Source of the DNA: [Actinobacillus] rossii
GTDB lineage: Bacteria > Pseudomonadota > Gammaproteobacteria > Enterobacterales > Pasteurellaceae
Direction of reading: 5' to 3'
NCBI GenBank assembly: GCA_900444965.1
Contig: UFRQ01000003.1
Location: 1,488,001 to 1,552,000, forward strand
Length of the DNA: 64,000 nt
Below the pieces are notes generated by a model. That model saw only the letters and a program-made list of their open reading frames with translations, had not been told where the DNA came from and searched no databases. A program made the position numbers and the translations under genes. The stretch's first letter is position 1, and every line of letters starts with the position of its first letter. Of this stretch, positions 60,740-64,000 are shown piece after piece.

Positions 60740-62421
60740 TAGTTCTGTCCTTTTTTCAGTTTAAGCTTTTCAAAATAGACGTTACCAAATGCAGACATTT
60801 CTACACCTTGTACATTGGTATTACTAATTAACACGCGTTTTACGTTGGCAATAGGCAAAATTGGTAATTGACTCAAAATTTCTTGTTGGGCTAAATGATA
60901 GTCTACTGCACGTAAATTAGGGTTATTACTGGTTAACGCTTTACTGAGTAGCACATCAAAAAGAGGAGAACACCAGTTTGATAAGTTAGTCACTTCATGC
61001 ACCGTACTACAACTTAAAATTGGGCGTAAAAATGCGTCAGGATCTAAACTACTTGCTAGCCACCCAGATAAAATTAAATCATAGTCTTCAGTCTTATCAT
61101 GCAAATTTTGCATCAAAAAGTTGCGAGAAACTAACCGCACTTTGACATCAACACCAACCTGTGCCAAATCAAATTTGATCATTTCGGCCATTTTTATCGG
61201 AGAAGGGTTATAGATTAATTCATCTTTTAAAACCCACATATCAAGAGACAACCCTTTGTTATTTAAAATATTTCTTGCTTTTTCGGGGTTGTAATCATAA
61301 TCAAAAGCAGATTGTTTACTACTTGCTGCCCAAGAAACAGAAGGAATAATATTATTTGCTACAGTTGCAGTATCATAATAAATATGTTTAATAATACGTT
61401 GACGATTAATAGCTTGCGAAATAGCGCGACGTATTTCGACATCTTGCATAACGGGGCGTAAGAAATTGAATGCTAAGAAAGATAAATTCATCCCTTCAAC
61501 AATATGCGTCTGAAAGCGTTCGCCTTGATCTTGCAATAAACCGAGTTGGCTGGCTTCGGGAAAAGCGGCTAGTTGGCATTCATTATTCAAAAATTTTGCT
61601 AAACGTCCGGTTTTATCCGTAGATAAATCAATAATGATATTTTCTAATTTTGCTTTTTCTTTCCAATAGTATGGATTGCGTACTAAACGCACATATTGAC
61701 TACGGAAGTAGTCTTTTAATTGATAAGCACCAGTTCCAACGGGTAAGGTATCGAGTTGTACAATATTGTCATCTGCATTGAGTTGTAATGCATATTCATG
61801 GGAGAAAATAATTGCATATTGACTCGCAAGATGAGACAAAATTGACGCATCAGGTTTTACCAAAAAGATTTTCACAGTATAAGGATCTGCGCTCTCAACA
61901 CGCTCAATTTTTTGGTTTAACTTAATACTTTCAAAATAAGGGAAACGGGTTTTCTTCGCTAAACTGTAGAAAATCTGATATTGGCGATTGGTACTTTCGG
62001 TCGGTTCCGAACTAAATTCGGGTAAAGACGTATTATGTCCAAGTACACGATTAATCGAAAATACGACATCATCTGCATTGAAATCACGAGACGGAATAAA
62101 CCAGGGTGTTCGATGAAATTTTACGCCTTTACGCAAATAAATAGTCAAAACTTTACCGTCTTCACTAAATTCGTATGATTGTGCTAATGAAGGTTCAACT
62201 TGAGAACTATTGGTTTTAAGTTCAAACAATTTGTTATAAATCTGTTCCGTTACCACATTCATACTGGTGCCCGCATCAGCAGTTTGTGGATTAAATGAGA
62301 ATCCTGTGGCATGAGTGCAATACACCAAACCATTATTCTTCACTTCATCAGGCACACGTGGCGCAGCAAATACAGCGGAAGTTGCCAAAATAACAGAAAG
62401 TGCGGTCAGAAATTTAAACAT
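60739..62421 (-). CDS. sapA: Periplasmic substrate-binding protein SapA
   Basis: The 560-residue precursor has a signal peptide (MFKFLTALSVILATSAVFA) and the SBP family 5 layout (FSFNPQTADAGTSMNVVTEQ after the signal, LTIYLRKGVKFHRTPWF, and NLSFLAFNFLRPVMQDVEIR). In non-typeable H. influenzae SapA binds host antimicrobial peptides and haem, giving resistance and iron supply. It is first in sapABCDF and divergent from ycjX across 65 bases. Confidence 0.95.
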   Translation of the reverse strand: MFKFLTALSVILATSAVFAAPRVPDEVKNNGLVYCTHATGFSFNPQTADAGTSMNVVTEQIYNKLFELKTNSSQVEPSLAQSYEFSEDGKVLTIYLRKGVKFHRTPWFIPSRDFNADDVVFSINRVLGHNTSLPEFSSEPTESTNRQYQIFYSLAKKTRFPYFESIKLNQKIERVESADPYTVKIFLVKPDASILSHLASQYAIIFSHEYALQLNADDNIVQLDTLPVGTGAYQLKDYFRSQYVRLVRNPYYWKEKAKLENIIIDLSTDKTGRLAKFLNNECQLAAFPEASQLGLLQDQGERFQTHIVEGMNLSFLAFNFLRPVMQDVEIRRAISQAINRQRIIKHIYYDTATVANNIIPSVSWAASSKQSAFDYDYNPEKARNILNNKGLSLDMWVLKDELIYNPSPIKMAEMIKFDLAQVGVDVKVRLVSRNFLMQNLHDKTEDYDLILSGWLASSLDPDAFLRPILSCSTVHEVTNLSNWCSPLFDVLLSKALTSNNPNLRAVDYHLAQQEILSQLPILPIANVKRVLISNTNVQGVEMSAFGNVYFEKLKLKKGQN

Positions 62422-62486
62422 TCTTTTTAATATTTGTGATAAATTAGGCTTAATTTTAAAGGATTTAGCCCTAGATTAAAAATAAA

Positions 62487-63893
62487 ATGTTCAATCGAAT
62501 TCAAAAAGAAATTACGCAAGTTTTTGACCGCACTTTAGATCGCAGTTTACGTATTGCAGTCACAGGGTTAAGTCAAAGTGGTAAAACGGCTTTTATTACT
62601 AGTTTAATCAATCAGTTACTTTATATTAACCAAACGGATAATAGCCATTTACCTTTGTTTGAACCCGCACGAAATGGGCGTATTTTAGGTGTAAAACGGG
62701 TAGCACAGCAAGATTTACGGGTGCCACGTTTTGATTATGAACGTAATATTGCCGAATTGAGTCAAACGCCACCGCATTTCCCCCAATCTACTAAAGGCGT
62801 CAGTGAAACTCGTCTTGCCATTCGCTATCAGCGTCAGAGCGGTTTGATGAGTTTTCTGAAAGAACGCGGTACGTTATATCTCGATATTTTTGATTATCCA
62901 GGGGAATGGTTATTAGATTTACCGTTGCTTGAGCAAAATTACCAAAAATGGTCACTTAATCTCAAAGCATGCCATCATGGAACACGTGCGGAACTTGCCC
63001 AAAAATGGCTTGAAAAAGCACAAAAACTTGACTTAAGTGCGGTGGCAAATGAAGATATTTTAGCCGATCTTGCTCAGGATTACACTGATTATTTACATGC
63101 TTGCAAAGCTGAAGGTTTACATTTTATTCAGCCGGGGCGGTTTGTTTTGCCTGCGGAATTAGCGGGCTCCCCGTCAGTACAATTTTTTCCGCTAATTTGG
63201 CTTACCGAAAATGATTGGCAGCAATTAGAAAAAACGGCGAAAGCGAACAGTTATTTCGCGATGCTCAAATCGCGTTACCGTTATTATCGTAAACATATTG
63301 TCAAAGCGTTTTATGAAGATTATTTTGTGCATTTCGACCGTCAAGTGATCCTAGCTGATTGTTTAACGCCACTCAACCATAGTCGCCAAGCATTTGAAGA
63401 TATGCAACAGGCCTTGCATCAATTATTCAGTAATTTTCATTATGGAAAACGAAACTTACTTAATCGTTTGTTTTCCCCACGCATTGATAAATTGATGTTT
63501 ATTGCGACTAAAGCGGATCATATTACGAGCGATCAATTACCGAATTTAACGAGTCTTATGCGTCAACTGGTACAAGACGGCGGACGCTATGCAGAATTTG
63601 AAGGTGTGGATTTAGACTATAGCGCAATTGCTGCCATTCGGGCTACAAAACAAGTGAATGTGACACAAAATGGAGAAAGTTTTAAAGCTATTCAAGGTGT
63701 CCGATCATCAGATTTACAACAAGTGACAGTCTATCCCGGTTCTGTGCCCGCTAAATTGCCTAAAGCCGAATTTTGGAATGAACGCCAATTTGAATTTGAT
63801 CAATTTGAACCGCAAGTATTAGAACAAGGTGAAAATATTCCACATTTGCGTATGGATGTCGTGGCACAGTTTTTATTAAGCGATAAGTTATAA
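62487..63893 (+). CDS. ycjX: YcjX-family P-loop GTPase-like protein
   Basis: The 468-residue protein has a P-loop GLSQSGKTAF (about 27-36) and the family segment GTLYLDIFDYPGEWLLDLPLL (in two parts near 131-151), with IATKAD (about 338-343) resembling a G4 motif. YcjX is a conserved DUF463 protein linked to stress responses; its role is not settled. In E. coli it is followed by ycjF, expected just past the window. Confidence 0.92.
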   Translation: MFNRIQKEITQVFDRTLDRSLRIAVTGLSQSGKTAFITSLINQLLYINQTDNSHLPLFEPARNGRILGVKRVAQQDLRVPRFDYERNIAELSQTPPHFPQSTKGVSETRLAIRYQRQSGLMSFLKERGTLYLDIFDYPGEWLLDLPLLEQNYQKWSLNLKACHHGTRAELAQKWLEKAQKLDLSAVANEDILADLAQDYTDYLHACKAEGLHFIQPGRFVLPAELAGSPSVQFFPLIWLTENDWQQLEKTAKANSYFAMLKSRYRYYRKHIVKAFYEDYFVHFDRQVILADCLTPLNHSRQAFEDMQQALHQLFSNFHYGKRNLLNRLFSPRIDKLMFIATKADHITSDQLPNLTSLMRQLVQDGGRYAEFEGVDLDYSAIAAIRATKQVNVTQNGESFKAIQGVRSSDLQQVTVYPGSVPAKLPKAEFWNERQFEFDQFEPQVLEQGENIPHLRMDVVAQFLLSDKL

Positions 63894-63898
63894 AAAGT

Positions 63899-63937
63899 TC
63901 GCTATTATGTACTGTACAACATAATAGCGAGAATTTT
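63899..63937 (+). terminator. 12-bp perfect hairpin after ycjX
   Basis: TCGCTATTATGT and ACATAATAGCGA pair around an 8-base loop. GAATTTT follows, so termination is plausible but the T-run is short. Confidence 0.55.
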
Positions 63938-64000
63938 AACTGCACTTTATTTTGTATATTACATTGATATAGTGCGTTATTGTGCCATATTGGCTACGGC

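Overview
The window is a stretch of AT-rich chromosome from a gammaproteobacterium of the family Pasteurellaceae, most like the Haemophilus/Aggregatibacter group. Three things point there. The 9-mer AAGTGCGGT and its complement (the Haemophilus-type DNA uptake signal sequence, USS) recur dozens of times inside and between genes. The proteins read as Haemophilus-like orthologues throughout. Several neighbourhoods are those expected of this family: rplM-rpsI-sspA-sspB, ribH-nusB-pgpA, potABCD next to pepT, letAB-proQ-prc-ldtD-mepK-gloC and sapABCDF next to ycjX. The exact species cannot be fixed from the sequence alone.

Layout. Positions 1-1996 hold the most accessory-looking module: a tandem AAA ATPase broken by an apparent frameshift between its two ATPase domains, followed by a PP2C-type protein phosphatase. 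Then come ribosomal proteins L13/S9 with a structured leader, sspAB, riboflavin/NusB, pgpA, a LysE-type exporter and dapB (to 7.5 kb). A DASS transporter with a terminator-like hairpin in its leader follows, then yfaE-nrdB and hemL on the minus strand, wecA, a BASS transporter, pgsA and ilvE (to 16 kb). Between ilvE and gcvA lies a recognisable GcvB small RNA on the minus strand. Next are gcvA-rlmM and a guaA...guaB region into which a small lipoprotein gene and an amber-interrupted BRO-N gene have been placed. birA, argA with tandem ARG boxes, rlmL, the potABCD polyamine importer and pepT follow (to 33 kb).

The 33-43 kb part is an envelope block: LetA/LetB lipid transport, ProQ, Prc, the L,D-transpeptidase LdtD, MepK and GloC. 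A ComEA-type competence protein with an unusual repeat-rich extension, a tRNA array (Met, Leu, Gln, Gln), a divergent NRAMP-like transporter, an AEC transporter, a UPF0756 membrane protein and HrpA continue to 51 kb. Then come an M20-family amidohydrolase, a family-2-like glycosyltransferase, the UPF0210/UPF0237 pair and pyruvate kinase. The last 7 kb holds the sapABCDF peptide/haem import operon and the start of the ycjX region.

Regulation visible in the sequence includes the GcvB promoter and terminator, two PurR-like operators (one at guaB, one before the UPF0237-UPF0210 operon), ArgR boxes at argA, a stable-RNA promoter for the tRNA array, and many intrinsic terminators. Several of the terminators are built from inverted USS pairs. 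Most of the window is ordinary core genome. The items most worth a second look are the AAA/PP2C module, the BRO-N insertion carrying the other Pasteurellaceae uptake-sequence dialect, the PurR-type operator before UPF0210/UPF0237, the extended ComEA, and the hairpin leader of the DASS transporter gene.
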